IMG/VR virus record: IMGVR_UViG_3300001041_000004
Location: 1-53,499 of that record
Reading direction: 5' to 3' (one strand)
DNA from: a virus
Length of the DNA: 53,499 nt
Of the stretch, positions 41,595 to 49,645 are shown piece by piece (the stretch's first letter is position 1; every line of letters starts with the position of its first letter). A program made the translations under genes and the position numbers. The notes under the pieces are model-generated. The model was not told where the DNA came from. It saw nothing but the letters and a program-made list of their open reading frames with translations, and ran no database searches.

Positions 41595-41614
41595 GGTAAC
41601 AGGGTGCTGTTACC
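41595..41614. terminator. Perfect 8-bp hairpin overlapping the Cys-rich gene stop
   Basis: GGTAACAG pairs with CTGTTACC around a 4-base loop, with TTATAAAC after it on the minus strand. It overlaps the stop codon of the gene ending at 41610. Termination or mRNA stabilisation is possible. Confidence 0.45.
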
Positions 41615-41801
41615 AATTACATTTGTCGTCTAGGTCAGTAATTTCGTTTTTCTCCCACTCAGCAGGTTCATCAACATAGTCTTGATGATTGTGACATGTT
41701 ATATCGTTGCACTTATCACATTCACCATTGCATGATAAGCTGAATTGAACACAATAGTCTGCGTGTTCACAATTTGGGCAATCACTGTTACATTTGTTCA
41801 T
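41610..41801 (-). CDS. Small Cys-rich, probably zinc-binding protein
   Basis: 63 residues with nine Cys, most in the first 36 (C-N-S-D-C-P-N-C and C-N-G-E-C-D-K-C), plus a His pair. The C-terminus is acidic. It could be a zinc-binding regulator. The ATG overlaps the stop of the upstream frame as TGATG, and GAGAGGAGAG is the ribosome binding site. Among the first genes of the minus block. Confidence 0.6.
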   Translation of the reverse strand: MNKCNSDCPNCEHADYCVQFSLSCNGECDKCNDITCHNHQDYVDEPAEWEKNEITDLDDKCNW

Positions 41802-42013
41802 CAGTCAATCTCTCCTCTCATTACTTTGTTAAAGATGATAATTTGTCGTTCTAATTCTTGTTTACCCATGTTAACACGTTCCCTTCCGTCGAAGATAAAA
41901 TAAAATATACCATCCTTGCGTACATCATAATCATTCCATGCAAAATCATTTCCTCCTACTAATTTAGAGTAAATCTTCCCAACTTGAAGGAAAGGATTTG
42001 CATAGAATGATTT
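41801..42013 (-). CDS. Open frame without a recognisable start, coupled to the Cys-rich gene
   Basis: A frame with protein-like composition (for example G-I-F-Y-F-I-F-D-G-R-E-R) ends as TGATG on the Cys-rich gene start. It stays open to about 42110 but has no in-frame ATG, GTG or TTG before an ATG at 41869, which would leave 22 residues. It may be a 5'-truncated or frameshifted gene, or may use a rare start. The left boundary given is arbitrary. Confidence 0.35.
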   Translation of the reverse strand, partial: KSFYANPFLQVGKIYSKLVGGNDFAWNDYDVRKDGIFYFIFDGRERVNMGKQELERQIIIFNKVMRGEID

Positions 42014-42365
42014 GATGTAACACTTATGAAAAAGAACACAAACTAATGAATAGAATGTGTACTGTACGTATAGTAGAGTGAACAGCCGATGTATTTTTCC
42101 TGATGAGGATGTACTTGTAAATTACATTTAACGTTCGAGCGTAGCGAAGCGAAGCGAAGAACAAGGCGTCCTTAGACGCCTTAACGATGACCTGTACTGT
42201 ATTAACGTTTATAAACGTTACGTAGATAAGGTATTGTACTAACGTCTTAGACGTTTTGTAGGAACATATTGCTATATGTACTGGTATGAGTGGCTGATGT
42301 GTAGGGAATGTGTGCTGTATGCCTACAGCCACGCGGTGTACATGGGTGTGAACGTGTAGTGAACG

Positions 42366-42374
42366 TGTTATAAT
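42366..42374 (+). promoter_or_regulatory. Extended -10 promoter in the control region
   Basis: TGTTATAAT with perfect TATAAT at 42369-42374, in the context CGTGTTATAATACAG. No gene follows for 870 bases, so it would make a leader RNA or a primer transcript near the putative origin. The -35 is weak. Confidence 0.5.
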
Positions 42375-42695
42375 ACAGTTGATACTGTTATAGTGCACAG
42401 TACTTAATGTGTTGCTGAAAGTCTGCTGAAAGCTGGTTGCTATACCTATTAGTACTCAAAACCACACATGTGGGTGTGATGTACTTGTGTTGTATTTGTG
42501 TGCTGTTAGTGGTGTAACTTACGTTTTATGTATGTGGTATAAGTTATCAATTAGGTATGCCCCGGGAGGGGCAAAGTGGTAACGTGGAACCTTTCGTTCT
42601 TCCTCTTCGATATAATGTTTCTGTCCACAGAGGTGTTTATATATAAACTACGTTGTGTAAAAAAAGTTGTGTGTGAAGGTGCAGAGACATAAAAT

Positions 42696-42731
42696 TCATT
42701 GTGTAAATACATTGTGACTACATTGTAAAAA
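42696..42731. repeat. Iteron-like CATTGT repeats
   Basis: Three copies of [TA]CATTGT[GA] with about 11-13 base spacing (TCATTGTGTAAAT, ACATTGTGACT, ACATTGTAAAAAT), flanked by AT-rich runs. Helical-turn spacing suggests an initiator-protein binding array in a replication origin. Confidence 0.45.
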
Positions 42732-42888
42732 TATACTGTGTGTATTTTTTTTAGGATGAAATAATCAGAAAAACGGAAAGAACGTGTTCTCTAGGTACTC
42801 TTCCACATCAGCCCGTCAGTTATGTATAGACTACGTAGTACTTTAGTACTTACTCCATTTGAAGGTGGCTAATGTACTATACGTAGTG

Positions 42889-42918
42889 CTTATAAGCACT
42901 TTGTTAAGATTATGTTAA
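42889..42918 (-). promoter_or_regulatory. Possible minus-strand promoter
   Basis: TTAACA (42918-42913) and TATAAG (42894-42889) on the minus strand, spacing 18. It would drive the replication block. A second candidate is TTGACA at 42959-42954 with TAGAAA 17 bases on. Both -35 elements lie in the direct repeats. Confidence 0.4.
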
Positions 42919-42961
42919 GAAAATATAAGTTTTCTAAAAACTTGTTAAGATTGTGTCAAGA
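42901..42961. repeat. Pair of 20-bp direct repeats, 41-bp period
   Basis: TTGTTAAGATTATGTTAAGA (42901-42920) and TTGTTAAGATTGTGTCAAGA (42942-42961) differ at two bases. The 41-base period is close to four helical turns. They overlap candidate -35 hexamers of minus-strand promoters and lie just upstream of the strong plus-strand promoter, so they may be operators. Confidence 0.65.
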
Positions 42962-42965
42962 CGTA

Positions 42966-42994
42966 TTGACAAGTTCTAAAAGTACAGTTATAAT
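42966..42994 (+). promoter_or_regulatory. Consensus sigma-A promoter for the structural block
   Basis: TTGACA (42966-42971) and TATAAT (42989-42994) with a 17-base spacer match the consensus exactly. The first plus-strand gene starts at 43241, giving a leader of about 240 bases with three hairpins. Confidence 0.85.
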
Positions 42995-43240
42995 TAGTTA
43001 ACCCCCGTTTACGAATGAAATGAGTAAACGAAAATTAAGAGCGAAGCGATTTAATTTTGAACACTCTAAGTACGTGTGTAGTAAACCGTTAGGTTTACGT
43101 TATGTAGAGGTCATCGTAACTTTGCTAAGGCAAAGTTGTTCTCGCTTCGCTCGAACATTTAACAAATCAATAAAAATAACTATACGTATAAGTTTGTGTG
43201 TAGTGGGCGTTTAGCCCACGTTACGTAAGGAGGAAATAGA

Positions 43241-43612
43241 TTGAGTTTTCTTAAAGTAGCTAATCTTATTATATCCAGTGCAACATTATTTATACTTGTC
43301 AAAGATAAATTACCTTGTTTAGCCGATATACCTCAGGTACCTCCACCACCTCAAGTACCTCCGCAATCTCAAGTATCCGAAGTACCCGATATTTCTCCTG
43401 ATGTGGACGTTCCTTCTTTACACCTCTCACGTAACGAACAAGAACGGGTATTTGATGCACGTATTGCACGTTTGAAGAGTGAAGTGTCAAGTAGACAGTC
43501 TGCCCCAATCCACACCCCTACAGTTGCCGCTATACTTGATCCTAATGTGTATAACCTCCCTCATGACGTAATTCCAAGTGATCATTTCCCTGATGAGGAG
43601 GTGTCGGAATAA
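43241..43612 (+). CDS. Membrane-anchored Pro-rich protein
   Basis: 123 residues from a TTG after AAGGAGG. Residues 2-20 are a hydrophobic helix (F-L-K-V-A-N-L-I-I-S-S-A), followed by a P-P-P-P-Q-V-P-P linker and a charged part. It is the first gene after the strong promoter. An envelope-associated small protein is likely; the function is unknown. Confidence 0.6.
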   Translation: MSFLKVANLIISSATLFILVKDKLPCLADIPQVPPPPQVPPQSQVSEVPDISPDVDVPSLHLSRNEQERVFDARIARLKSEVSSRQSAPIHTPTVAAILDPNVYNLPHDVIPSDHFPDEEVSE

Positions 43613-43615
43613 AAT

Positions 43616-43828
43616 ATGGATAAAACATTACTAAAGTTCTTTGCCGACGTACTGTACCTTAAAGGTCTTCTCTGTTCAGAGGAGATTGGTGCTATATACG
43701 AGGTGAGAACTTTTTCTGATTTGGATGTTCTTTTTGAAAGGATGATGCGTGGTGAGTTTAACACCTACAAAAAAGGAGAGTCCTACCACACAATTACTCC
43801 CCATACCAAATTCTTTGAAGGAGGATGA
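43616..43828 (+). CDS. Small protein before the small terminase
   Basis: 70 residues starting MDKTLLKFFADVLYLKGLL, helical throughout with an F-E-R-M-M-R-G-E-F-N end. It overlaps the small terminase gene by 80 bases, and the AAAGGA inside it serves that gene. A GAGGAGG lies upstream at long spacing. No family recognised. Confidence 0.55.
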   Translation: MDKTLLKFFADVLYLKGLLCSEEIGAIYEVRTFSDLDVLFERMMRGEFNTYKKGESYHTITPHTKFFEGG

Positions 43829-44252
43829 TTGTGAAGAAGGGGATTTAATCCTTACGTTAGAACCAAAGGTTCAACGATTTATCCATTTGTACACTACAGG
43901 TCAATACACTCTAGCAAAGTTAGCTCAATTGCTTGATGTAGGTCATAACACACCCACACGTTGGATGAAGAATCCAGTGGTGAAACAGGTTATTGAGGAA
44001 ATGCAGTTAGGTACTCATGACATTGTTACAACACAATTAAAAGCCCTTACGCTGAAAGCGGTGAATAAGTTATCCGACTTAACGCAATCTCCCATTGATG
44101 GGGTTGCACTTCAAGCAGTTAAAGATATTTTGGATAGAGCAGGACACAAAGCTAAACAAGAAATTAAGATTGATAAAACGGTTCACACATTTGAGGAAAA
44201 GATGAGCCGCCTAATTGATGAAACGATACTTGATGGGGAGGTAATTGAATAA
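43749..44252 (+). CDS. terS: Terminase small subunit
   Basis: About 167 residues from GTG, 8 bases after AAAGGA. Y-T-L-A-K-L-A-Q-L-L-D-V, followed by T-P-T-R-W-M-K-N, is a helix-turn-helix for packaging-site binding. The following helices and A-L-Q-A-V-K-D-I-L-D-R-A-G are typical of phage small terminases. It would recognise phage DNA and recruit the large subunit, whose gene is two genes downstream. Confidence 0.8.
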   Translation: MVSLTPTKKESPTTQLLPIPNSLKEDDCEEGDLILTLEPKVQRFIHLYTTGQYTLAKLAQLLDVGHNTPTRWMKNPVVKQVIEEMQLGTHDIVTTQLKALTLKAVNKLSDLTQSPIDGVALQAVKDILDRAGHKAKQEIKIDKTVHTFEEKMSRLIDETILDGEVIE

Positions 44253-44476
44253 TGGGATTTGGTTATGCGTTAGATTGGTTAAAAGATGGTATGTCAGTTT
44301 ATCGTGAAGGTTGGAACGGTAAGGGTATGTGGTTAAAACTTCAAAATCCCGATGCACACTCCAAAATGACGTTACCGTATATTTACATGCGTACTGCTGA
44401 TGGGAACCTTGTGCCTTGGTTAGCATCACAGACCGATATACTGGCAAGTGATTGGCGTATTAGGTATGCAGACTAA
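44252..44476 (+). CDS. tad2: Tad2-like (DUF2829) anti-Thoeris protein
   Basis: 74 residues; the ATG overlaps the terS stop as TAATG. The DUF2829 pattern is clear: F-G-Y-A-L-D-W-L-K-D-G, R-E-G-W-N-G-K-G-M-W-L, then T-A-D-G-N-L-V-P-W-L-A-S-Q-T-D and a final D-W. Tad2 proteins sequester the cyclic ADP-ribose signal of Thoeris, and some also bind CBASS cyclic nucleotides. It is a little shorter than most members. It sits between the terminase genes, an unusual place for an early anti-defence gene. Confidence 0.88.
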   Translation: MGFGYALDWLKDGMSVYREGWNGKGMWLKLQNPDAHSKMTLPYIYMRTADGNLVPWLASQTDILASDWRIRYAD

Positions 44477-44512
44477 CACATAATTAACAATATATACTAA
44501 TTGTAACCCTCA

Positions 44513-44521
44513 TGTTATAAT
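44513..44521 (+). promoter_or_regulatory. Extended -10 promoter before the HNH gene
   Basis: TGTTATAAT with perfect TATAAT at 44516-44521, in the context CATGTTATAATATACG. It is close in sequence to the site at 42366-42374. It would give the HNH gene its own transcription start. Confidence 0.55.
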
Positions 44522-44539
44522 ATACGTGGGGGTGATTTT

Positions 44540-45061
44540 ATGGCAATACCATATGAGCAACGTGTTGGTGAAAAAATTAATAAGCTCAAAATTTTGGAAC
44601 TTATTGGTAAACGTCATAATGGTCATAGAGTTAAGATAATGTGTTTGGTTGAATGTGAATGTGGTACAAAGTTTGAAACTTTAATTGAAAGTGTTGTTAG
44701 TGGTCAAACAACTAGTTGTGGATGTAATCGTAAAAAACACGGTAATTCTGCTCAAAGAAAAATGTATAATAATTATAAAAATGGTGCTAAAAGTAGAGGG
44801 TATTCTTTTGAATTAACTCAAGAAGAGTTTGTTTTTATTTCATCGTCTTATTGTCATTATTGTGGTGCCGAACCATCTAATGTTAAAGAAATGTATGGTG
44901 ATACTTTTGTTATAAATGGTATTGATCGTATGGATAATACAATTGGTTACACAATAGGTAATTCTTTACCTTGTTGTTCTATTTGTAATCGTGCTAAGGG
45001 TATTCTTTCTTATGATGATTTTTTAGGTTGGATTGAGGCGATAAAAGAATGGCAAAGTTAA
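44540..45061 (+). CDS. HNH endonuclease inserted between terminase genes
   Basis: 173 residues. Zinc-binding Cys pairs (C-E-C near 45, C-G-C near 66, C-H-Y-C-G near 111, C-C-S-I-C near 150) and N-G-I-D-R-M-D-N mark an HNH fold of the phage homing type. It has its own promoter and overlaps the large terminase start by 13 bases. It is a mobile gene or a packaging-associated nuclease; I favour the first. Confidence 0.85.
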   Translation: MAIPYEQRVGEKINKLKILELIGKRHNGHRVKIMCLVECECGTKFETLIESVVSGQTTSCGCNRKKHGNSAQRKMYNNYKNGAKSRGYSFELTQEEFVFISSSYCHYCGAEPSNVKEMYGDTFVINGIDRMDNTIGYTIGNSLPCCSICNRAKGILSYDDFLGWIEAIKEWQS

Positions 45062-46800
45062 CAAAAGAACAACTTTTTTTTTATAAATTAAGAAACGATA
45101 GATGTTGGTATATTGAAACTTTTCTTCGTATTAAAAATAAATCGGCTGTTATTGTTCCTTTCAAGTTAAATGTTGCTCAAAAAATTGTTATGAAAATTGT
45201 TGAAAGCGATATTAAACAAGGTAAACCCTTGCGTTATATTGTATTAAAGGCTCGTCAAATGGGTTTATCAACATTGTTTGAAGGGTTAATTTTTCAAGAT
45301 ACTGCTAATAACGATAACAAAGCTTCTTTAATTATTGCACATGAAGAATCTGCATCGTCTAACTTATTTCAAATATCGAAATTGTTTTATGAGGAAATGC
45401 CTGAACTAATTCGTCCGATGAAAAAGTACTCCAATGGTAAAATCCTTAGCTTTGAGAATCCTGAAAGTGATGAAAACGTTAAACAGAGTAATCCGGGGTT
45501 GAGAAGTAAGATTACCATTGCTACAGCCGGTACTGGTGAGGTGGCACGTAGTGCTACCTATCACAATGTACACGCCTCAGAGGTGGCATTCTTTCCCGAT
45601 GCAAAGACAACCATGTTAGGACTCATGCAATGTGTACCAGATTTACCGAATACGTTGGTGGTGTGGGAAAGTACCGCCAATGGAGTGGGGGACTTTTTTC
45701 ACGATCAGTGGCAAAAGGCTGTACGCGGTGAAAATGAACTTACGCCGATCTTTCTAGCATGGTTCGTTGACCCAACGTACTCTCGTCCCTTCACATCAGA
45801 CACAGAACGAGATCAATTTCTATCAGAAATTAATGCTGTATCAAGGGATAGTAGTGGTGTAACAATGCACACCTATGAATATGAGTTAATGAAGGCTAAA
45901 AGCCTTACGTTAGAGCAAATGAATTGGCGTAAATACACCATTGCTAACAAGTGTCAAGGTGATGAGATGTTGTTTATGCAGGAATATCCCTCAACACCTG
46001 AAGAAGCCTTCATTTCAACAGGACGTCCTAAATTTAGCATTAAATCCCTTAAAAAGTACCAAACGATTAGTAAAAAACCCTTATTTGTGGGGTATTTAGT
46101 GGAAAATGATCAAGGAGTCTTCTTTCAAGACGATCCCAAAGGGTATATTGCTATTTGGAAGAAACCTGAAGAGGGAGTTTCTTATTCGATTGGTGCTGAC
46201 GTGGCAGAAGGTCTTGTACAAGGTGACTATTCTTGTGGTGTGGTTGGTAATAGTGATACGTTTAACGTGGATGCTATGTGGCATGGTAAGATTGATCCTG
46301 ATTTGTTTGGACTTGAACTGGTTAAACTTGCCAAGTATTACAATCAAGCGTATCTTGGCGTAGAGAATAACAATCATGGTGGCACAACATTAAACACGAT
46401 TAAGAAGGCTGAATATTGGAACCTCTTTTTTAGTAAGAGTTACGATAAGATTAATGATGTGCAAACCACAAAGGTCGGTTGGACAACCTCTCCACGAACA
46501 AAACCGTTTATGATTGATAAATTAGCCGAGTTCCTTCGAGAGTGTTATTTAGGGATTTATTCTGATGTGATTATCTCTGAGGCCTTCACTTATATTATTG
46601 AGGATAATGGTAAAACAAATGCCCAAGGTGGCTGTAATGACGATACTATCATGGCACTTGCCATTATGTTACAATTATTATTGGAAGGAAAAGGAGAAGA
46701 TTACACACCGGAAGTTCCCATTGAACAAAGAGAAAGTAAGCCTAGAGATATACTTGATCCTTTGTTTGAAAGTGAAGAAGTACACGAAGTAGCAGAATAG
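45049..46800 (+). CDS. terL: Terminase large subunit
   Basis: 583 residues. The ATPase has a Walker-A-like L-K-A-R-Q-M-G-L-S-T (66-75) and a Walker-B region around H-A-S-E-V-A-F-F. The nuclease domain shows G-A-D-V-A-E-G, V-E-N-N-N-H-G-G and N-D-D-T-I-M-A, the acidic residues of the RNase-H-like site. It packages DNA into the prohead with ATP and cuts the concatemer. Confidence 0.95.
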   Translation: MAKLTKEQLFFYKLRNDRCWYIETFLRIKNKSAVIVPFKLNVAQKIVMKIVESDIKQGKPLRYIVLKARQMGLSTLFEGLIFQDTANNDNKASLIIAHEESASSNLFQISKLFYEEMPELIRPMKKYSNGKILSFENPESDENVKQSNPGLRSKITIATAGTGEVARSATYHNVHASEVAFFPDAKTTMLGLMQCVPDLPNTLVVWESTANGVGDFFHDQWQKAVRGENELTPIFLAWFVDPTYSRPFTSDTERDQFLSEINAVSRDSSGVTMHTYEYELMKAKSLTLEQMNWRKYTIANKCQGDEMLFMQEYPSTPEEAFISTGRPKFSIKSLKKYQTISKKPLFVGYLVENDQGVFFQDDPKGYIAIWKKPEEGVSYSIGADVAEGLVQGDYSCGVVGNSDTFNVDAMWHGKIDPDLFGLELVKLAKYYNQAYLGVENNNHGGTTLNTIKKAEYWNLFFSKSYDKINDVQTTKVGWTTSPRTKPFMIDKLAEFLRECYLGIYSDVIISEAFTYIIEDNGKTNAQGGCNDDTIMALAIMLQLLLEGKGEDYTPEVPIEQRESKPRDILDPLFESEEVHEVAE

Positions 46801-46811
46801 GAGGTGTTAAC

Positions 46812-48812
46812 TTGTATGATTTGATCGACAACGATGCTGATGAAGTAACACTGGCAAGTGATTGGAACTTTAAGTTTAAAGATGCTATGGTTCACAAAGC
46901 ACCTTATACCAGAAAATGGTTAATGTATATGGATGCTTATATGGGTGATTACTTTAAGAATGCTGCGTTACCGGATTATAAATCGGATTTGGTTAGTAAT
47001 TACATTTTCTCCGTTGTGGAAACGATACGACCCATTATGTTAGACAATAACCCGAAATTTCTTTCAATGCCTAGGCAACCAGAAGGTATGAAGTTTGCTA
47101 ACGATCAACAAGAAGCCTTTATGTATGAATGGGATCGAGAGGATATGTCTGCCAAACTATATAAGGAATTGGTTAATACACTAGTGTTAGGGACAAGTGT
47201 ATGGTTTATTCCTTGGGATAGTGATGAAAAACAAATCAAAGGAATACCTGTCAACATCTATAACATTTTCCCTGATCCACTAGCAACCAGTTTTGATGAT
47301 GCTGAATATATTATTTATGCCTCATATCGTAATGTGAACAAACTTAAGAAAATGTTTCCTACTAAGGCAAAAAAGTTAACTGGTGGTCAAATTAATTATA
47401 CGGAATTGGTACAGGATAATTCACGGAATGCTCGGATTGATAATCAAGTGTTGGTACTTGAAGTATGGACAAGGGACTATGATACCTATGAAGAAGTGTC
47501 TGAAAAGGAAAAGACGGTTAAGCTTAAATACCCTCATGGTCGTGTGATTACACTTTGTCCTGAACTTGGTACTGTTCTTTCAGATAAGGCCAATCCTTAT
47601 AATGATGGTGAATTTCCCTTTGAAATGATTAAGGATTATGATTTGCCGGGTAAGTTTTGGGGTGAAGGGGAAGTTGCACAATTATTGTCTCCACAGAAGT
47701 ATTTAAACCAGATGAACAATGCAATCTTAGATAATGCCAAGTCAACGGCGAATATGCCATGGATCATTGATAAGAACTCCGGTGTAAAGATTGGAGGAAT
47801 TACAGCAAGGCCGGGACTTGTTATTCGCAAGAACCCGGGTAGTGAGGTAAAAAGAGATCAACCACCTAGTATGCCTAACTATGTTATTAATGCTGTAGAA
47901 ACGTACAAGGCAGATATAGAACAAATCAGTGGCGTTTATTCTTCGTTGAAAGGTGAAAACTCAACCGGTGTTTACACCGCTCAAGGAATCTTAGCACTTA
48001 AGGAAAGTGGTCAAGTTCGTATTCGTCTTAAAGTAAAATTGATGGAAGACAGTCTTGGTAAGATTGCTATGAAGTGGAATTCACGTATGAAACAGTTTTG
48101 GAAAGAGGATCGTTGGATTATGATTACTCGTCAAGACGGTTCGTATGATATGAAGAATTTCACAAAGAATGTTTTAAAATATGACTATGATACAAAGGTA
48201 TCGTCTGGATCAACGATGCCTGTAAATAGGGGTGCAATGCTTGACCTTATGATACGTTTGGCACAAACTCAAATGCCGGATGGTCAACCTTTGGTTGATA
48301 GGGAAGCGGTAGTTGAATATTTACCTGAAGAGATTAAAGGAGCACTCCTACGTCGGATGGGTGATAAACAACAAATTGTTGAACAACAATTGCAAGAAAT
48401 GCAACAAGCGTTAGAACAATTGGGTCAACAGTTACAGCAGTTTGCGAAACAAGATCAGCAAGATGATAAGGCCACACTAAGTACTCTTGATCAACTCACA
48501 TCAGCTATTGAGTCGATAAATGCAAAAATTATACAATTGCAAGAAGAGTATGATACGATGCAACAAGAGAAGAAAAAAATGGAAGAAACAGAGAAGATTA
48601 AAACAATGTCTTACAATCAAGGGTATACGGATTCTGAAAAATTGTACGATCCTTCTCAACAAAGTAATCCGATGATGGGACAAGAAAAAACTCAAGTGGG
48701 TGGACTTGATTCATTACCGGATGATTTGTTAAAGGGGATTAACGGTATGAATGATGAAGAGTTTAAACTTTTGATGAGTCAAAACCCACAGTTAATGGAT
48801 TTGATTAAGTAA
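46812..48812 (+). CDS. Portal protein (P22-like)
   Basis: 666 residues from a TTG start after AGGAGGTG. A large N-terminal body is followed by a stem region around Q-I-S-G-V-Y-S-S-L-K-G-E, and a C-terminal barrel (from about residue 510) rich in Gln. This layout fits podovirus P22-like portals, which form the dodecameric gate at the head vertex. It follows the large terminase as usual. Confidence 0.88.
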   Translation: MYDLIDNDADEVTLASDWNFKFKDAMVHKAPYTRKWLMYMDAYMGDYFKNAALPDYKSDLVSNYIFSVVETIRPIMLDNNPKFLSMPRQPEGMKFANDQQEAFMYEWDREDMSAKLYKELVNTLVLGTSVWFIPWDSDEKQIKGIPVNIYNIFPDPLATSFDDAEYIIYASYRNVNKLKKMFPTKAKKLTGGQINYTELVQDNSRNARIDNQVLVLEVWTRDYDTYEEVSEKEKTVKLKYPHGRVITLCPELGTVLSDKANPYNDGEFPFEMIKDYDLPGKFWGEGEVAQLLSPQKYLNQMNNAILDNAKSTANMPWIIDKNSGVKIGGITARPGLVIRKNPGSEVKRDQPPSMPNYVINAVETYKADIEQISGVYSSLKGENSTGVYTAQGILALKESGQVRIRLKVKLMEDSLGKIAMKWNSRMKQFWKEDRWIMITRQDGSYDMKNFTKNVLKYDYDTKVSSGSTMPVNRGAMLDLMIRLAQTQMPDGQPLVDREAVVEYLPEEIKGALLRRMGDKQQIVEQQLQEMQQALEQLGQQLQQFAKQDQQDDKATLSTLDQLTSAIESINAKIIQLQEEYDTMQQEKKKMEETEKIKTMSYNQGYTDSEKLYDPSQQSNPMMGQEKTQVGGLDSLPDDLLKGINGMNDEEFKLLMSQNPQLMDLIK

Positions 48813-48866
48813 ATTAAAATTGGAACAAAGTTACTGCAAGGTAACATTCCAGAGGAGAGTGTTGAA

Positions 48867-49625
48867 TTGAATATTACTCAATATCGTGAATTAGTGGCAC
48901 AGGAAGCCCTACAAGCTGCTAATCCTGCTGTAGAAGTTAAACCTGAAGTGATTGCACCAGTAGTAACGGAAGAACCCATTAAAACCCCTCCTGTGGCTCC
49001 TGAGAAGATTACAGTTGATGGTGAAGAGTTTACCATTGAAGAGTTAAAGAATGGTTATCTTCGCCAAAAGGATTATACTCAGAAAACCCAAGAGGTTGCA
49101 AGACAACGTGAAGAGAGTAAAGAAGCGATTGCTTTTTATGAGCATTTGAAACAAAACCCTCAGTTGGCAGAACAAATCAAACAAGTGGCACCGGTTCCAA
49201 CTCAGCTTGATCCAGCAATGGCTAGAGTTGCTGACCTTGAAGCAAAGTTGTACGACATGAAGTTGGAACGAGATATTGAGGTATTGCAAAATAAATACCC
49301 TGACTTTGAAATTCGTGAAGTCATTAAAATGGCTCAAGAGAAACAGATTGTCAATTTGGAAGATGCCTATCATTTGATTAAGTCAAGCAAACCAGTAACA
49401 CCTGTTGATACAGAGGCACTTAAACGAAGCATAAGGCAAGAAATCTTAGCTGAGTTAAAACAGGAAGGTATTAGCACTCAAACACTTATTTCTTCAAATG
49501 ATGGAACAGCACATATTCCTGATAACAAACCAAGTATTTCTCCTGATGAGCAAAAGGTTGCTCGTATGATGGGATTAACTGAAGCAGTCTACGTCAAGTG
49601 GCGTGATGCTTCAACTAGAAAGTGA
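48867..49625 (+). CDS. Scaffold protein
   Basis: 252 residues from TTG after AGAGGAG. Acidic and helical: V-D-G-E-E-F-T-I-E-E-L-K-N-G-Y near 55, followed by Q-K-T-Q-E-V-A-R-Q. It lies between portal and major capsid genes. It likely guides head assembly and leaves the prohead. No protease motif is seen. Confidence 0.75.
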   Translation: MNITQYRELVAQEALQAANPAVEVKPEVIAPVVTEEPIKTPPVAPEKITVDGEEFTIEELKNGYLRQKDYTQKTQEVARQREESKEAIAFYEHLKQNPQLAEQIKQVAPVPTQLDPAMARVADLEAKLYDMKLERDIEVLQNKYPDFEIREVIKMAQEKQIVNLEDAYHLIKSSKPVTPVDTEALKRSIRQEILAELKQEGISTQTLISSNDGTAHIPDNKPSISPDEQKVARMMGLTEAVYVKWRDASTRK

Positions 49626-49645
49626 TAGAAAAGAGGGTGATACGT

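Larger units (their letters stand above)
42163..43219. repeat. Family of short hairpins with xTTA loops
   Basis: Hairpins at 42163-42182 (loop CTTA), 42241-42255 (TTA), 42837-42850 (TTTA), 43081-43098 (GTTA), 43118-43137 (TAAG, i.e. CTTA on the other strand) and 43203-43219 (GTTTA) all have perfect stems of 5-8 bp. Palindromes AACGTTTATAAACGTT (42204-42219) and AGTGCTTATAAGCACT (42885-42900) are similar. Stems differ while loops are alike, so they are not simple copies. Confidence 0.6.
42014..43240. other. Non-coding divergent control region
   Basis: No convincing gene is present. It separates the minus-strand replication block from the plus-strand structural block. It holds at least seven short perfect hairpins, an iteron-like repeat cluster, a pair of 20-bp direct repeats, one consensus plus-strand promoter and weaker sites. 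A replication origin and the main control switch would be expected here. Confidence 0.7.

Noticed and set aside
42024-42398. 124-codon minus-strand frame in the control region
   Set aside because: Composition is not protein-like (short Ile/His/Thr-rich runs), no ribosome binding site, and it covers several hairpins and a promoter.
43020-43214. 64-codon plus-strand frame after the consensus promoter
   Set aside because: It is made of hairpin sequences, has no ribosome binding site and reads as basic low-quality protein; a leader RNA explains it better.
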